Of a DNA stretch of 64,000 bases, positions 53,801 through 63,915 are shown in pieces; the first letter of the stretch is position 1, and each line of letters begins with the position of its first letter. The translations under genes were made by a program, and so were the position numbers. Source of the DNA: Legionella gresilensis (GTDB lineage: Bacteria; Pseudomonadota; Gammaproteobacteria; Legionellales; Legionellaceae); the NCBI RefSeq assembly GCF_900639865.1, contig NZ_CAAAHX010000011.1, positions 1,168 to 65,167 on the forward strand, given 5' to 3'. Under the pieces are notes generated by a model. That model made no database searches, was not told the origin of the DNA, and saw nothing but the letters and a program-made list of their open reading frames with translations.

Positions 53801-56624
53801 TAAGATCCCCATCAGGTTTATAACCAACAAAATAAGGTAGTGGACTTACTAATGCCTTAATTTGAGCGGTAACACTTCGTCCCCCTTCCGCTTCAAATCC
53901 TTCAGCGAAAAATGTTAATTGATAGGTGGATTGTTCAAAGCGATTTAAATTTAAATTAAATTGTGCCTCTCCTTTGTCATTTGTTTGGCTATCTTGAAGT
54001 GTTTCTGTATAAACTTTCGCTGGCTTTTTAGGATCAAATAAAGGATCAAAGAAAATATAGCTTGGATATCTTTCAAATTCTATGCGTTGTGGCGTTAATA
54101 ATATTTTCCCACTAACACGTCTACTCTCAGCTGGAGCGCCATAAAGATTCCATAAGTTAATATGTGCAGTAACATGCTCAGGTGGTATCCACCCTAATTG
54201 ATTAAAGGGTAATAATTTTGTTGTTATTCGCATTCTATCTGGTTGAAATTCAGCAACCTTAAACGAGGTACTACCTAAAATAGCCTCTTTATGTTTGTCT
54301 TTTATAGTATATAAATAGACTGAATATTGTCCTGTCGGTGAGGTAACATTGGTTTTAAAATCAAAGTTAAAAAATCCAATTTTATCAAGTGTAAATTTTT
54401 GGTCATAAACGGTTGTCCCGCGTGGATCTATAATGACAGCTTCTAATGGGGGTCCAGGAAGTTGCGTTTGCGCATAAGCCTTTTTAATAATTAAACCTAT
54501 GTGAGCTAAGTCGCCTGGCCGATAAATGCCTCGATCTGAAAAAAGATAGGCGCTTAAACTTGGTAATTCCTGGTTATTACTATAAATACCACCCACATCA
54601 AAATGCGAATAATTAAGCTGTCGATTGGCATTACTATAAGGAATAAAAGAAACATCGCTGCCCAATCGTGCTAGATAAACAACAGGCTCTCTATCATCAA
54701 TAAAATCTTTAAGTGTTGGGAAATTTACATGGCCATAATTATCCGTAAATCCAGTCACAATGGGGAGGCCATTTTTACCCAAAACAGATACTTCTACGCC
54801 GTCAGCGGGGGCTCCTGCAACAATAGACTGAACAAATACATCATGAGTACCATCCCTATTGTCTTTAACTAACATACTTAAATCGGTAATTAGAATTAAG
54901 CGGCTTGCTTTAATATCTAATGGCGTTTTATTAGCAATATCCCAACCAGTTGCTTTTAGTAAAAATAAGCCCTTCATACCTTCTTGGTTGAGGGGAGCTG
55001 CTAAATATTTTGTAAGATCTAAAGCCGTATATTGCTGCTTAGTTAAATCATTGTCGGCAAATAATTGTACTTCTGAAAAGATTTCACTAATATTTTGTTG
55101 ATTAAAGGTATAGTTTATAAAATTTGGATTATTAAAATTACCTTCAGTTTGCGTAATTAATTGATTAATATTACCTGGTAATACCCGAGCTATTTCAAAT
55201 TTAACTCCCGGCACCCCACGAACAAGAACCGATAATTTTTTTTCACCACTTAAAGCAAGCAAGGCGCCTTTATGAAGAAAGCTAATTTCTTGCGGTAATT
55301 CCGGTACTTTAATAATAGCAGTATAGTCATTAGTTAATTTAAAATCACCAAATGCAGAAGTACCTTTATCTAACTTAACATACAAATAGTAAGGCTCTTT
55401 TACACTTAATTTATAGCTATGCAGCGTTGAGTAATTTCTATCAGTGGGTATAGGTTGAAGCAGTACAGGTTTAGCTAATGCTAAGACTGTTGGCGTTACT
55501 TCACCAGGATTTTGCCAGGCATAATTTTCCTTTTCAGCTTCCAAGCGGGTAGCTGGATAATTAGCAGGTAATAGATATACATGTAGAGATTTATTAATTT
55601 GCTCATCAGTAACCCCTATTGAAGTTTCTAGGGTTAATACTTGTTCGGGCCTATCTTGCTCATTACGTATAATAGAGACAGCGCCATTTAATACTTTAAA
55701 GTAATTAGATATATCAGGAATTAATAGATTTTGAGTAAATTCATTATTTGTTGCATTACTACCTGTACTCGATTCAACCCCTTTATTAATTTTTAATACT
55801 AAATATCGCTCTACATTGGTAATAGGCAAACTTTCAGAGTGAATGTAAGCAATCCGCTTATGTTCATCATAGTCTATTGTCCATTTAAATTTTTGCGCCG
55901 CTAAGTTAAGTTTGTCATTTTTTATTTCTTGCAGAAAAAGTGCTATTTTCTCTTCTAAACTAACAGGATTGACTGGATAATTAAATTCTACAGTCGCTAC
56001 TGCCTGCCTTACTTTAGGATCAATAGGATCTTGATAAAATTTAAATTCATTAATTTTAGCTACGAAAGGTTGAGTGGTGAATTTATAATTTAGCCGCTCT
56101 AACTTTATACCTTTAGCAAAAAAAGCCTGATCAAATTGAATAGTAAAATTTTGCCCTGCGGGCCAATCTTGTTCAGGCTTAAATATTAATTGATGATCAT
56201 TTTCCCAAGTCCATATACCTTTTACTTGTGGACTTAATTGAACATGTTTAGATACTTCTTGGCCTACTAACTCTAGTGGGGCAACAGGTTTAGAAATAAA
56301 TTCTTTTTCCAATTGCAAGCCAAAATCAACGACTAAATTATCTGGCTCCAAAGTATCTGCAATAGGCGTAATTTTAGGTGTCGTAATTGCTGCGGTAATT
56401 AAATGTGGCTTGGGTAAATTTTTATACCAAATATAACCGGCGATAGCAGTTAAAAATAAAATAAGTAAGAGTATAAAGATAGGCCAAAATAAAAACGGCC
56501 GATTTTTTGCTTTTCTTTTTAGGTAAGTAACCCACGGTGGGCTAGACCATTGTATTTGCCCTAGTAAGAATATAAAAAAAGCGTTAATTTTAGCTTTTTT
56601 TTTAGTAATCGGCGGGTTGTTCAT
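50856..56624 (-). CDS. Bacterial alpha-2-macroglobulin family protein (YfhM-like)
   Basis: About 1922 residues from the preferred ATG at 56624 (MNNPPITKKK); a start 33 bases earlier is open but less likely. It carries one membrane helix (about residues 44-64) and no lipobox, so it is anchored in the inner membrane with the rest in the periplasm. The macroglobulin domains include SDRGIYRPGDLAHIG and FAVDEGVLQVAKY. The thioester motif YGCTEQL is intact (Cys at about 1476), so it can trap proteases covalently. Divergently transcribed from pbpC, with 91 bases between the starts. In E. coli the pair is yfhM-pbpC, same strand. Size is larger than YfhM (1653). Confidence 0.93.
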   Translation of the reverse strand: MNNPPITKKKAKINAFFIFLLGQIQWSSPPWVTYLKRKAKNRPFLFWPIFILLLILFLTAIAGYIWYKNLPKPHLITAAITTPKITPIADTLEPDNLVVDFGLQLEKEFISKPVAPLELVGQEVSKHVQLSPQVKGIWTWENDHQLIFKPEQDWPAGQNFTIQFDQAFFAKGIKLERLNYKFTTQPFVAKINEFKFYQDPIDPKVRQAVATVEFNYPVNPVSLEEKIALFLQEIKNDKLNLAAQKFKWTIDYDEHKRIAYIHSESLPITNVERYLVLKINKGVESSTGSNATNNEFTQNLLIPDISNYFKVLNGAVSIIRNEQDRPEQVLTLETSIGVTDEQINKSLHVYLLPANYPATRLEAEKENYAWQNPGEVTPTVLALAKPVLLQPIPTDRNYSTLHSYKLSVKEPYYLYVKLDKGTSAFGDFKLTNDYTAIIKVPELPQEISFLHKGALLALSGEKKLSVLVRGVPGVKFEIARVLPGNINQLITQTEGNFNNPNFINYTFNQQNISEIFSEVQLFADNDLTKQQYTALDLTKYLAAPLNQEGMKGLFLLKATGWDIANKTPLDIKASRLILITDLSMLVKDNRDGTHDVFVQSIVAGAPADGVEVSVLGKNGLPIVTGFTDNYGHVNFPTLKDFIDDREPVVYLARLGSDVSFIPYSNANRQLNYSHFDVGGIYSNNQELPSLSAYLFSDRGIYRPGDLAHIGLIIKKAYAQTQLPGPPLEAVIIDPRGTTVYDQKFTLDKIGFFNFDFKTNVTSPTGQYSVYLYTIKDKHKEAILGSTSFKVAEFQPDRMRITTKLLPFNQLGWIPPEHVTAHINLWNLYGAPAESRRVSGKILLTPQRIEFERYPSYIFFDPLFDPKKPAKVYTETLQDSQTNDKGEAQFNLNLNRFEQSTYQLTFFAEGFEAEGGRSVTAQIKALVSPLPYFVGYKPDGDLTYIKQHSTRYLNLIAINPELNTQTVNNLKVQLLSLRPITTLVKNPNGTYQYQSVIQTKVIATNPLSINEQGTNYPLVTDQIGDFALSILNENNIEVSRVKFSIVGASQLSLAKNAELNVKLNKTEFNAGEDIELQITAPYTGTGLITIERDKVYALQWFKTDLTSSVQKIHIPENFQGNGYVNVAFIRNWDSPELFISPLSYNVIPFTINHDSQNVHIQLNTPKLAKPGDSLLINYSTDKPGKIIVFAVDEGVLQVAKYVTPDPLAFFFQKRALEVLTQQTVDQILPKYIRERELSTVGGDGGEALLAQHLNPFKRKTDLPVVFWSGILASDSTQHQLTYQIPNYFNGSLKVMAVAVAVDAVGSADKQVLVRGDFVITPNVPTFVAPNDEFEITVSIANNVQGSGLNAPITIKLQTTAGLEILGPDATIIHINEGHEQTVRFKLKAKSELGNAKMTLATYLGDKVSKLDSTLSIRPASNFITNIDSGVTKETKKSFTLNQNSYQEHHQAEIALSANPLILVTGLERYLNNFPYGCTEQLTSKAIPLLAMANQPWFIQDKNTINDKIQDTVQLLRQRQLSNGSFNYWPEVNNDLNDTFATIYAIHFLTEAKNQGYAVPTEMLSTGISYLKEFVSRKANNDETARLQAYAIYILTRNEIVTTNYLINLQLYLDNDKNLNWQKTITGAYIAATYKLLKNDRVALQLINRYQIQNTNIENNDFFNTNVADAQYLYILAQHFPDQLAEKGDKLVLPLVKALNSSEINTLFSGYMSLALASYDQGNRANRAEPLIVSGVGVNNQQETLDATNNSYKKIILTNTLKQVLINNLNNQRYFYQLTEEGFNKQLPTTEIKQGLEVYREYLSLDGKPITQIFLGNEIQVRIKIRALDNQFFNNIVILDLLPGGFEVNTDSINTEEVDYVDLREDRVVLFTSVGSETKEIRYRIKPTNIGQFIVPPIYAESMYYPAIQAQGKPNNISVITPST

Positions 56625-56715
56625 ATATAATCCAGCCAGTAAAGAACTTGCAAGCACAAAAGGTGCCCAATATTGCCAGGTATTTTATTTTTTTAAAAGT
56701 CAAGATTCAAGCATT

Positions 56716-59022
56716 ATGAAATATTTTTTTACGCGCTTAAGCTTAATCTTCCTACTTTCTCTCATCTTAGGATATGCTTTTCTATATTTTCTACCTGCTC
56801 CTCCTTTATTAAAACAATTAGATTTCTCCACTGTCGTTTATGATGATAAGCAACAATTATTACGATTAACTCTAAATAAAGAAGATAAATATCGAGTTTT
56901 TACCCCCTTAAAAAAAATTGCGCCTACTCTTGTAGCTGCTACTCTTTTGCAAGAAGATCAATATTTTTATTTTCATCATGGCATAAATCCACTCGCTCTT
57001 ATTAAAGCCACTTGGAAAACTTACTTTGAAAAGTCACGACGCATAGGTGCATCAACTATTACTATGCAAGTTGCTCGTCTGCGATTTGGTATTAATTCAA
57101 AAAAAATATTGGGAAAAGCAATACAAATTATTCGAGCCTTACAATTGGAAATCCATTATAGCAAAGATCAATTATTAGAAGCTTATTTGAATCTGGCGCC
57201 TTATGGCAACAATATTGAAAGTGTTGGCGCAGCAAGTTTAATCTATTTTAATAAAACAGCAGATAAAATTAATTTGCCTGAAGCATTAACATTAGCTGTA
57301 ATACCACAAAATCCTAATAAACGAACGCCACAGAATAAAGAGTTAAAAGAGATTCGAAATAAATTATTTCATCGCTGGATAGTTCTTCATCCCGAAGATA
57401 AGAAATATGCCATAACAATTAATTTACCTCTTGAAATGAGATCTATTCATTCTTTACCTTTTTTAGCTCCTCATTTTGTAAACTCGATATTACGCACTAA
57501 TCCTCCTCGCTTAAAAGCCATTAATACAACTTTAAACAGTGATCTTCAACAACTCTTAGAACGTATTACTAAAAATTACATTCAAAGAAAATATCAGCTT
57601 GGTGTTTATAATGCTGCTGTATTGCTAGTTGATGTACGCGACATGAGTATTAAAGGCTCTGTAGGGTCCGCTGACTTTTTTAATAAAGCCATAAGCGGAC
57701 AAATTAATGGCACTGAGGCCAAGCGCTCACCCGGCTCAACGCTTAAGCCTTTTGTGTATGGCTTAGCTTTTGATCAAGGTTTAATTCATCCTTATACAGT
57801 ACTAAAAGATGTGCCATCAAGTTTTGGCCATTATAATCCAGAGAATTTCGATTATGATTTTATGGGCCCAATTAAAGCGAAGGATGCTCTAATCTTAAGT
57901 CGTAATATTCCAGCCATTTATTTAGCCAATCAACTTACCCATCCTACTTTATATGATTTACTTAATGATGCCCATGTTACCCAGTTAAAATCAGAATCAT
58001 TTTATGGGCTTGCTCTAACTCTGGGAGGTGCTGAGTTAAGCATGCGAGAATTAGCGAGCCTTTATGCCATGCTTGCTAATGATGGCTTATGGCGTCCTCT
58101 ACGTAGCTATCAAGATGAAATCATACATCCTGGTAAAAGAATGTTAAGTCCTGAGGCAAGCTTTTTAGTTGTAGAGATTTTAAAAGAGACACCGCACTCA
58201 GCGACCTACTTATCTAAAAATAATTTTCAAAATAAGGTTGCTTGGAAAACAGGAACTTCATCAGGATACCGTGATGCATGGACAGCGGGGATAATTGGCC
58301 CATACGTATTGGTAACCTGGATTGGTAATTTTGATAACAAAAGTAACCCAGCTTTTGTAGGTAAAAATATTGCAGCGCCATTATTTTTCGAACTTATAGA
58401 TGCCATTAAACATGCGAAAGGAAATTTGCCTTCTCTACCTAGAAATATAAACGCTTTAAACTTAACAAAAGTTGATGTATGTAAAGCTTCTGGTTTACTT
58501 CCAACTCGATTTTGTCATGATACAGAGCAGACTTGGTTTATTCCTGGTAAATCACCCATTCAAACAGATAATATTTATCGGGAAGTTGCTGTTAACAAAT
58601 TAACAGGCCTCAGAACATGTCACTTTGATGAAAATACTCGCTTTGAAATCTATGAATTTTGGCCTTCTGATTTGTTAGCTATTTTTAAACAAGCAGGTAT
58701 TGCACGTCGGATACCTCCTAGGTTTGAAGCAAATTGTGCCTTAACATCAACTAATACTTTAAAGCCTCAAATTACTTCACCTCAGAAAGATCTCCATTAT
58801 ATTTTTCGTATTAATGGTTTACAAAAAACAGTTATACCATTCTCTGCGGTGACTGATGCTGACATTAAGACTTTGTATTGGTTTATAAATGATTCATTTT
58901 TAACAAAGACTCGTTCAAATGAAACCTATTTTTGGCAAGCTAGGCCAGGCCATTTTGTAGTTCGCGTCGTTGATGATCATGGATTTTCCGATGCGCGTAT
59001 TATAGATATTAAAGCTGAATAA
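56716..59022 (+). CDS. pbpC: Penicillin-binding protein 1C
   Basis: 768 residues from the preferred ATG at 56716 (MKYFFTRLSL); an earlier in-frame ATG would overlap the divergent gene. An N-terminal membrane helix is followed by a glycosyltransferase 51 domain (LLQEDQYFYFHHGINPLALIKA with the catalytic Glu, then RRIGASTITMQVARL). The transpeptidase domain has SPGSTLKPF (S-x-x-K), SRNIPA (S-x-N) and WKTGTSSGYRDAW (KTG). The C-terminal 90 residues are the PbpC-specific domain. It makes and cross-links peptidoglycan. Neighbour of alpha-2-macroglobulin as in many bacteria, suggesting repair after host or competitor attack. Confidence 0.95.
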   Translation: MKYFFTRLSLIFLLSLILGYAFLYFLPAPPLLKQLDFSTVVYDDKQQLLRLTLNKEDKYRVFTPLKKIAPTLVAATLLQEDQYFYFHHGINPLALIKATWKTYFEKSRRIGASTITMQVARLRFGINSKKILGKAIQIIRALQLEIHYSKDQLLEAYLNLAPYGNNIESVGAASLIYFNKTADKINLPEALTLAVIPQNPNKRTPQNKELKEIRNKLFHRWIVLHPEDKKYAITINLPLEMRSIHSLPFLAPHFVNSILRTNPPRLKAINTTLNSDLQQLLERITKNYIQRKYQLGVYNAAVLLVDVRDMSIKGSVGSADFFNKAISGQINGTEAKRSPGSTLKPFVYGLAFDQGLIHPYTVLKDVPSSFGHYNPENFDYDFMGPIKAKDALILSRNIPAIYLANQLTHPTLYDLLNDAHVTQLKSESFYGLALTLGGAELSMRELASLYAMLANDGLWRPLRSYQDEIIHPGKRMLSPEASFLVVEILKETPHSATYLSKNNFQNKVAWKTGTSSGYRDAWTAGIIGPYVLVTWIGNFDNKSNPAFVGKNIAAPLFFELIDAIKHAKGNLPSLPRNINALNLTKVDVCKASGLLPTRFCHDTEQTWFIPGKSPIQTDNIYREVAVNKLTGLRTCHFDENTRFEIYEFWPSDLLAIFKQAGIARRIPPRFEANCALTSTNTLKPQITSPQKDLHYIFRINGLQKTVIPFSAVTDADIKTLYWFINDSFLTKTRSNETYFWQARPGHFVVRVVDDHGFSDARIIDIKAE

Positions 59023-59216
59023 ATTGTAGGTAATCAGCCCCGTCACTGAACGGCTATATTTGGCGCACCTTGCACGAAAACAAAGCTTGCTCCCATACGT
59101 ATAGGGATGCTCACATAGATAGCTACGCTTCGCTTTTTCAGCATCATTTTCCTGCAACCTGCATCCAAATCTAACCGTTTGCCAAGTTATTGAAATACCT
59201 CCTCATAAAATAAATT
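59023..59216. other. GC-richer intergenic region between convergent pbpC and mutT
   Basis: About 190 bases, distinctly less AT-rich than the rest. No credible gene, no perfect hairpin seen. It may be a decayed intergenic repeat, but no second copy was found in the window. Confidence 0.4.
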
Positions 59217-59606
59217 TTAACAAGGCACCAATAAATTAATAATCGTATGATTTGCTTCTGGAAAAGAATAGGTTGTTAATGCTTCTAAATCAACCCAACG
59301 TAAATCTGCTTGATTTTCTAAACACTGAGCGATTCCTTTAAACTTTTTTATTTGATACACTTGTAAAGTTACATTTTTAGAAGGATACTGGTAATTAATT
59401 TCAGTTAAAAATTCGGCAGATTCTATAACTAAGCCAACCTCTTCGTGAATTTCTCGCACTAACGCCTCATAGGGTGTTTCTAAGTCTTCTACTTTACCAC
59501 CGGGAAATTCCCAAAGGCCACCATGATCAACATGCGTAGGCCTTCTAGTAATAAGAACTTTATTTTGATTATTAATAATAACGCCTACAACCACCATAAT
59601 TGACAT
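59217..59606 (-). CDS. mutT: 8-oxo-dGTP diphosphatase MutT
   Basis: 129 residues with the Nudix box GGKVEDLETPYEALVREIHEE followed by VGLVI. It starts VVVGVIINNQNKVLITRRPTHVDHGGLWEFPGG, typical of MutT (WEFPGGK). It hydrolyses 8-oxo-dGTP and so prevents A-to-C mutations. It lies downstream of secA on the same strand, the classical gammaproteobacterial order secA-mutT, but here 313 bases apart, with REP-like elements in the gap. Confidence 0.95.
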   Translation of the reverse strand: MSIMVVVGVIINNQNKVLITRRPTHVDHGGLWEFPGGKVEDLETPYEALVREIHEEVGLVIESAEFLTEINYQYPSKNVTLQVYQIKKFKGIAQCLENQADLRWVDLEALTTYSFPEANHTIINLLVPC

Positions 59607-59663
59607 ATTCTGTATTCTTTTAAATCAAAATTTAATAATTAAAGTCTATAGACATTCACCAAT

Positions 59664-59900
59664 TGCCTACGTGCCGCGACTTGCCCGTGGTATTCAGTTG
59701 ACGCTCAAATCAAAATCCATGATCTCTATTCATTGAATCATAAGAGCAAATAATAATATAACGATTCTGATACCAAATATAAGATGAGTTTGCAATGGCT
59801 AGATTATATGCTTAATCTATAATGGCATGACTTGTATAAGAAAATTGGCCAATAATTTAGATCAATCTGGATGTCGCGGACAAGCCGCGACGCGTAGGCG
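59664..59900. repeat. Facing pair of REP-like elements (second locus)
   Basis: One copy at 59664-59695 in minus orientation (with CCGCGACTTGCCCGTGG), and one at 59871-59900 in plus orientation. In the latter GTCGCGG-ACAAG-CCGCGAC is a perfect 7-base-pair hairpin followed by GCGTAGGC. Between the two lie about 175 ordinary AT-rich bases. Same family and same facing order as at 33389-33469. The 313-base gap between mutT and secA holds no gene. Confidence 0.6.
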
Positions 59901-59919
59901 ATTGATGGATTAGCTAAAG

Positions 59920-62619
59920 CTAAGCTAATTTACCGTGACAATTTTTATATTTTTTACCTGAGTCACAAGGACAAGGATCATTACGGCCAACTTTTTCTTC
60001 ACGACGACGAAATGGAATTAAATTGCCAGGATCAGCTTCATTTTCATCAACAGTTTCATCTTCATGTACAAAATTCATTTTATGAATCTGCTCAGCGCGT
60101 CGTTGCTCTTCAGCTGCGTCAACATCTGCTTCACTTTGAATTTGGACTGCACTTAAGATACGAATTAAATCGTACTTTAATGCTTCTAACATTTCTGAAA
60201 ACAGTGAAAATGCCTCACGTTTATATTCTTGTTTAGGATCTTTTTGGGCATAACCGCGTAAATGAATTCCCTGACGCAGGTAGTCCATAGCGGCTAAATG
60301 CTCTCGCCAATGGTTATCCATAGTTTGTAAAATAATTGATTTTTCAAACTGAGCAAGAACTCCACGCCCTACTTGTTTTTCTTTTTCTGCATACTGCTCT
60401 TTATTTAAGTTAAAGATTCGTTCATGTATTTGTTCCGGCTGAATATGATGATCTTCTTCTACCCATTGTTCAATGTCGGCTTTGATTTGGAAGTCCTCGG
60501 CCAACGTTTTTGTTAAACCCTTGAGGTCCCATTGATCTTCTAGGCTTTGCGGCGGAATAAAGCTATCAACTAAGCTCGTTATTACATCTTCTCGCATAGC
60601 TTCTACAACTTCTTTAGGATCAGACATAGCCATAATAGAGGCACGTTGCGTGTAGATAACTTTGCGCTGGTTATTAGCGACATTGTCATAGTCTAATAAC
60701 TGCTTACGAATGTCAAAATGATGACCTTCAAGTTTACGTTGTGCATTCTCAATTGCTTTCGTAACTAAACTATGTTCAATCGGTTCACCTGGCTGCATAC
60801 CTAAACGACGCATCATGGCAGCAACTCGTTCTGAGGCAAAGATTCGCATTAAATTATCTTCAAGAGATAAATAAAATCGACTACTGCCTGGATCACCTTG
60901 ACGGCCAGCTCGTCCACGTAGCTGATTATCAATTCGCCGAGATTCATGGCGCTCGGAGCCAATGATTCGCAACCCACCGGCGTTTAAGACTTCTTGATGC
61001 CGCTGCTCCCATGCTTTTTTAACTTTAGCGCGCTCTTCTTCAGAAGCATCAGCTGGTAATTGTGCTAACTCAGAAGAAAGGCTTCCACCTAATACAATAT
61101 CTGTTCCCCGCCCAGCCATATTCGTTGCAATTGTTACAACTCCTGGACGGCCAGCTTCAGCAATAATTTGTGCTTCTTTTTCATGAAATTTAGCGTTAAG
61201 TACTTGATGTTTAATACCTGCTTTCTTTAATAGATGACTAACTAATTCTGACGCCTCGATGGAAGCGGTTCCTACTAAGACAGGCTGCTTACGAGCAATA
61301 CAATCTTTTACATCTTCAATAATCGCTTGATATTTATCTTGCTGAGTAAGATAGACTAAATCAGCTTCATCTTTTCGACACATCGTCTTATTCGTTGGAA
61401 TAACGACAACTTCAAGGTTATAAATTTGTTGAAATTCATAAGCCTCGGTATCCGCTGTACCCGTCATACCTGATAACTTATTGTAAATCCTGAAGTAATT
61501 TTGGAAAGTAATAGATGCAAGTGTTTGATTTTCTTGTTGAATAGCAACGCCTTCCTTTGCTTCAACTGCTTGATGTAATCCTTCAGACCAGCGTCGACCA
61601 GGCATAGTACGGCCAGTATGCTCATCAACAATAATAACTTGATTATCTTTAACGATATAATCAACATCACGGTGAAACATAGCGTGTGCTTTAAGTGCTG
61701 CATTAACATGATGCATAAGCATAATATTACTAGCATGATAAAGACTATCGCCTTGACTTAGTAAGCCTTCCTGCACAAGTAATTCTTCAATATGCTGATG
61801 ACCAACTTCAGTTAAGTGAGCTTGTTTTTGTTTTTCATCAATCGTAAAGTCGCCATCATCACCTTCAACTTCTTGTTTTTTAAGTAATGGAATTAATTTA
61901 TTTACTTTAATATAAAGTTCAGAGCTATTTTCAGCAGCACCTGAAATAATCAAAGGTGTTCTCGCCTCATCAATAAGGATCGAGTCAACTTCATCGACTA
62001 TAGCAAAATTAAGTTCTCTTTGTACTTTGTCATCTAAGCTAAATGCCATATTATCGCGCAGATAGTCAAAACCAAACTCATTATTAGTTCCATAAACGAT
62101 ATCAGCAGAATAAGCTTGTTTTTTTTCTGGGTGAGGCATATCAGGAATAATAACCCCAACTGTTAAACCTAAAAATTCATAAATAGGACGCATCCATTCA
62201 CTATCCCGTTTAGCAAGATAATCATTAACAGTAACGATATGAACGCCAGCACCACTAATAGCATTTAGATAGGCAGGTAAAGTGGCTACTAATGTCTTAC
62301 CTTCACCAGTACGCATTTCTGCAATATTGCCTTCATGCAACACCATACCACCTATCAATTGGACATCGAAATGTCTAAGTCCTAGTGTTCGCTTAGCCAC
62401 TTCACGCGTGACAGCAAAGGCTTCTGCTAACATTTCATCCAGAGTTTCGCCCTCGGCAAAACGTGCTCTAAACTCATTTGTTTTTGCAGCCAGCTCTTCA
62501 TCTGATAGACTTTGCATTGAGGGTTCAAATGCATTAATTGATTCGACAACTTTCTCCATGCGTCGTAAGGTACGTTCGTTCCGACTACCAAACATCTTTT
62601 TAATCAACGTATTTAGCAT
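59920..62619 (-). CDS. secA: Preprotein translocase ATPase SecA
   Basis: 899 residues. The motor of Sec secretion, at the inner membrane. Marks: [16 protein letters not shown] (Walker A), [19 protein letters not shown] (DEVD), [11 protein letters not shown], and [21 protein letters not shown]. The C-terminal zinc motif [13 protein letters not shown] binds SecB and phospholipid. Length as in E. coli (901). Needed by the secreted proteins seen in this window (cellulase, glucanase, cysteine-rich peptide). No secM-like gene is visible upstream; the upstream gene is dusA. Confidence 0.99.
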   Translation of the reverse strand: MLNTLIKKMFGSRNERTLRRMEKVVESINAFEPSMQSLSDEELAAKTNEFRARFAEGETLDEMLAEAFAVTREVAKRTLGLRHFDVQLIGGMVLHEGNIAEMRTGEGKTLVATLPAYLNAISGAGVHIVTVNDYLAKRDSEWMRPIYEFLGLTVGVIIPDMPHPEKKQAYSADIVYGTNNEFGFDYLRDNMAFSLDDKVQRELNFAIVDEVDSILIDEARTPLIISGAAENSSELYIKVNKLIPLLKKQEVEGDDGDFTIDEKQKQAHLTEVGHQHIEELLVQEGLLSQGDSLYHASNIMLMHHVNAALKAHAMFHRDVDYIVKDNQVIIVDEHTGRTMPGRRWSEGLHQAVEAKEGVAIQQENQTLASITFQNYFRIYNKLSGMTGTADTEAYEFQQIYNLEVVVIPTNKTMCRKDEADLVYLTQQDKYQAIIEDVKDCIARKQPVLVGTASIEASELVSHLLKKAGIKHQVLNAKFHEKEAQIIAEAGRPGVVTIATNMAGRGTDIVLGGSLSSELAQLPADASEEERAKVKKAWEQRHQEVLNAGGLRIIGSERHESRRIDNQLRGRAGRQGDPGSSRFYLSLEDNLMRIFASERVAAMMRRLGMQPGEPIEHSLVTKAIENAQRKLEGHHFDIRKQLLDYDNVANNQRKVIYTQRASIMAMSDPKEVVEAMREDVITSLVDSFIPPQSLEDQWDLKGLTKTLAEDFQIKADIEQWVEEDHHIQPEQIHERIFNLNKEQYAEKEKQVGRGVLAQFEKSIILQTMDNHWREHLAAMDYLRQGIHLRGYAQKDPKQEYKREAFSLFSEMLEALKYDLIRILSAVQIQSEADVDAAEEQRRAEQIHKMNFVHEDETVDENEADPGNLIPFRRREEKVGRNDPCPCDSGKKYKNCHGKLA

Positions 62620-62761
62620 TGCCTCGATAATCCTCTAACTGTCTCGCATCAAAACTGGTTAATTTACTAGAATTCTAGTTAAATTGCCATGTATGTTTCA
62701 ATTTTTCATCAATATCAATGAATTAAATAAATATTTCAATTTCTTCATTTAGTCATAAAAC

Positions 62762-62785
62762 AAAAACTTAGCTAAAACAAGCTAA
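62762..62785 (-). terminator. Terminator after dusA
   Basis: On the minus strand TTAGCT and AGCTAA form a 6-base-pair stem around TGTTTT, followed by GTTTTTG. It overlaps the dusA stop codon (TAG). Confidence 0.5.
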
Positions 62786-63798
62786 TTAATCGCTATTTCA
62801 GCTGTAATTTCGTTTGTTTCTATTCCGGCATATTCATTGCCCCTAAGCCAATCTAATGCTTCTTTTAAATAAAAAGTTGCCTTTTTTTGTTGCGCTAAAA
62901 CAAGCCTATCCTTCCATTGTTTAGCTAAAGGCAACCCATGTGCAAAATTAAAAATAGGCTTAAGTAAAATACTTAATGGTACGCCTTGCTGATATTGCTC
63001 AATAACATAATCAAGATAGATCTCTATAATCTGACTGCGTGTTTTAATTTCTACATTAGGAAAAAGCCATTGCTGTATAACTGCTAATGCATAGGGATTT
63101 TTACAGGCTAAGCGACCTAACATAACACCATCTACATAATTCATATGGTGTTTAACTGCCGATAAATCAAGGATATTACCATTAATAATTACAGGAATAG
63201 CTGGCAGCTCTGCTTTTATCCGATAAACATAGTCATAATGTAGAGGTGGAATAGTGCGATTTTGTTTAGGGCTTAACCCTCGTAACCATGCTTTACGTGC
63301 ATGCACAATTAACTTGTCGCATCCAGCATTTACAAGTTTATGGGCAAAATTAGCAAAAAAATCGTAGCTATCTTGATGATCGATACCAATTCTGGTTTTA
63401 GCTGTTATTGGTATACTTACCGCTTCTTTCATCGCGGCAATACAATCTGCAACATGCTCTGCTTCAGCCATTAAACAAGCACCCATACGGCCTGATAATA
63501 CCCTATCGCTTGGACATCCTAAGTTAAGATTAACCTCGCTATAACCATATTGAACAGCAAGTTTTGCACAGGCTACTAAATCTACTTTATCAGCACCACC
63601 TAACTGCAAGGCTAATGGAAGCTCCATTGGCGCAAACGTTAAGCATTTCTTTGAATTATGTTTAATCGCACCAACGGTCTGCATATCCGTATATAATAAT
63701 GCAGAGGGCGCAATAAGACGCATTAAAACACGAAAATGCGTATAACTCCAATCAATCATCGGAGCTACTGTTAAAGGTGAAAGAAGTGCATCAACCAT
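62782..63798 (-). CDS. dusA: tRNA-dihydrouridine synthase A
   Basis: 338 residues. FMN-dependent reduction of uridine to dihydrouridine in the D-loop of tRNAs (U20/U20a for DusA). Marks: TVAPMIDWSYTHFR at the N-terminus (usual DusA VAPMxDWT-x-x-H-x-R), LALQLGGADKVD, EVNLNLGCPSDRV with catalytic Cys95, KTRIGIDHQDSYDF, IVHARKAWLRGLSPKQNR and VMLGRLACKNPYAL. It has the typical length of DusA (330-345). It lies upstream of secA on the same strand with a hairpin and a 162-base gap between. Confidence 0.96.
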   Translation of the reverse strand: MVDALLSPLTVAPMIDWSYTHFRVLMRLIAPSALLYTDMQTVGAIKHNSKKCLTFAPMELPLALQLGGADKVDLVACAKLAVQYGYSEVNLNLGCPSDRVLSGRMGACLMAEAEHVADCIAAMKEAVSIPITAKTRIGIDHQDSYDFFANFAHKLVNAGCDKLIVHARKAWLRGLSPKQNRTIPPLHYDYVYRIKAELPAIPVIINGNILDLSAVKHHMNYVDGVMLGRLACKNPYALAVIQQWLFPNVEIKTRSQIIEIYLDYVIEQYQQGVPLSILLKPIFNFAHGLPLAKQWKDRLVLAQQKKATFYLKEALDWLRGNEYAGIETNEITAEIAIN

Positions 63799-63915
63799 GG
63801 TTATAATTACAGCAAACTATAGGGGTTTATTATAATACATATTCCACTTAAAATGGTTATTTTCCTTAAGTTTGTTTAATTATTTTGCGTTTAACTGTTT
63901 ATTTCCTGCCAAAAC

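Noticed and set aside
58915-59157. 80-codon minus-strand frame at the pbpC end
   Set aside because: Overlaps the coding end of pbpC and the GC-richer intergenic stretch; no recognisable protein features.
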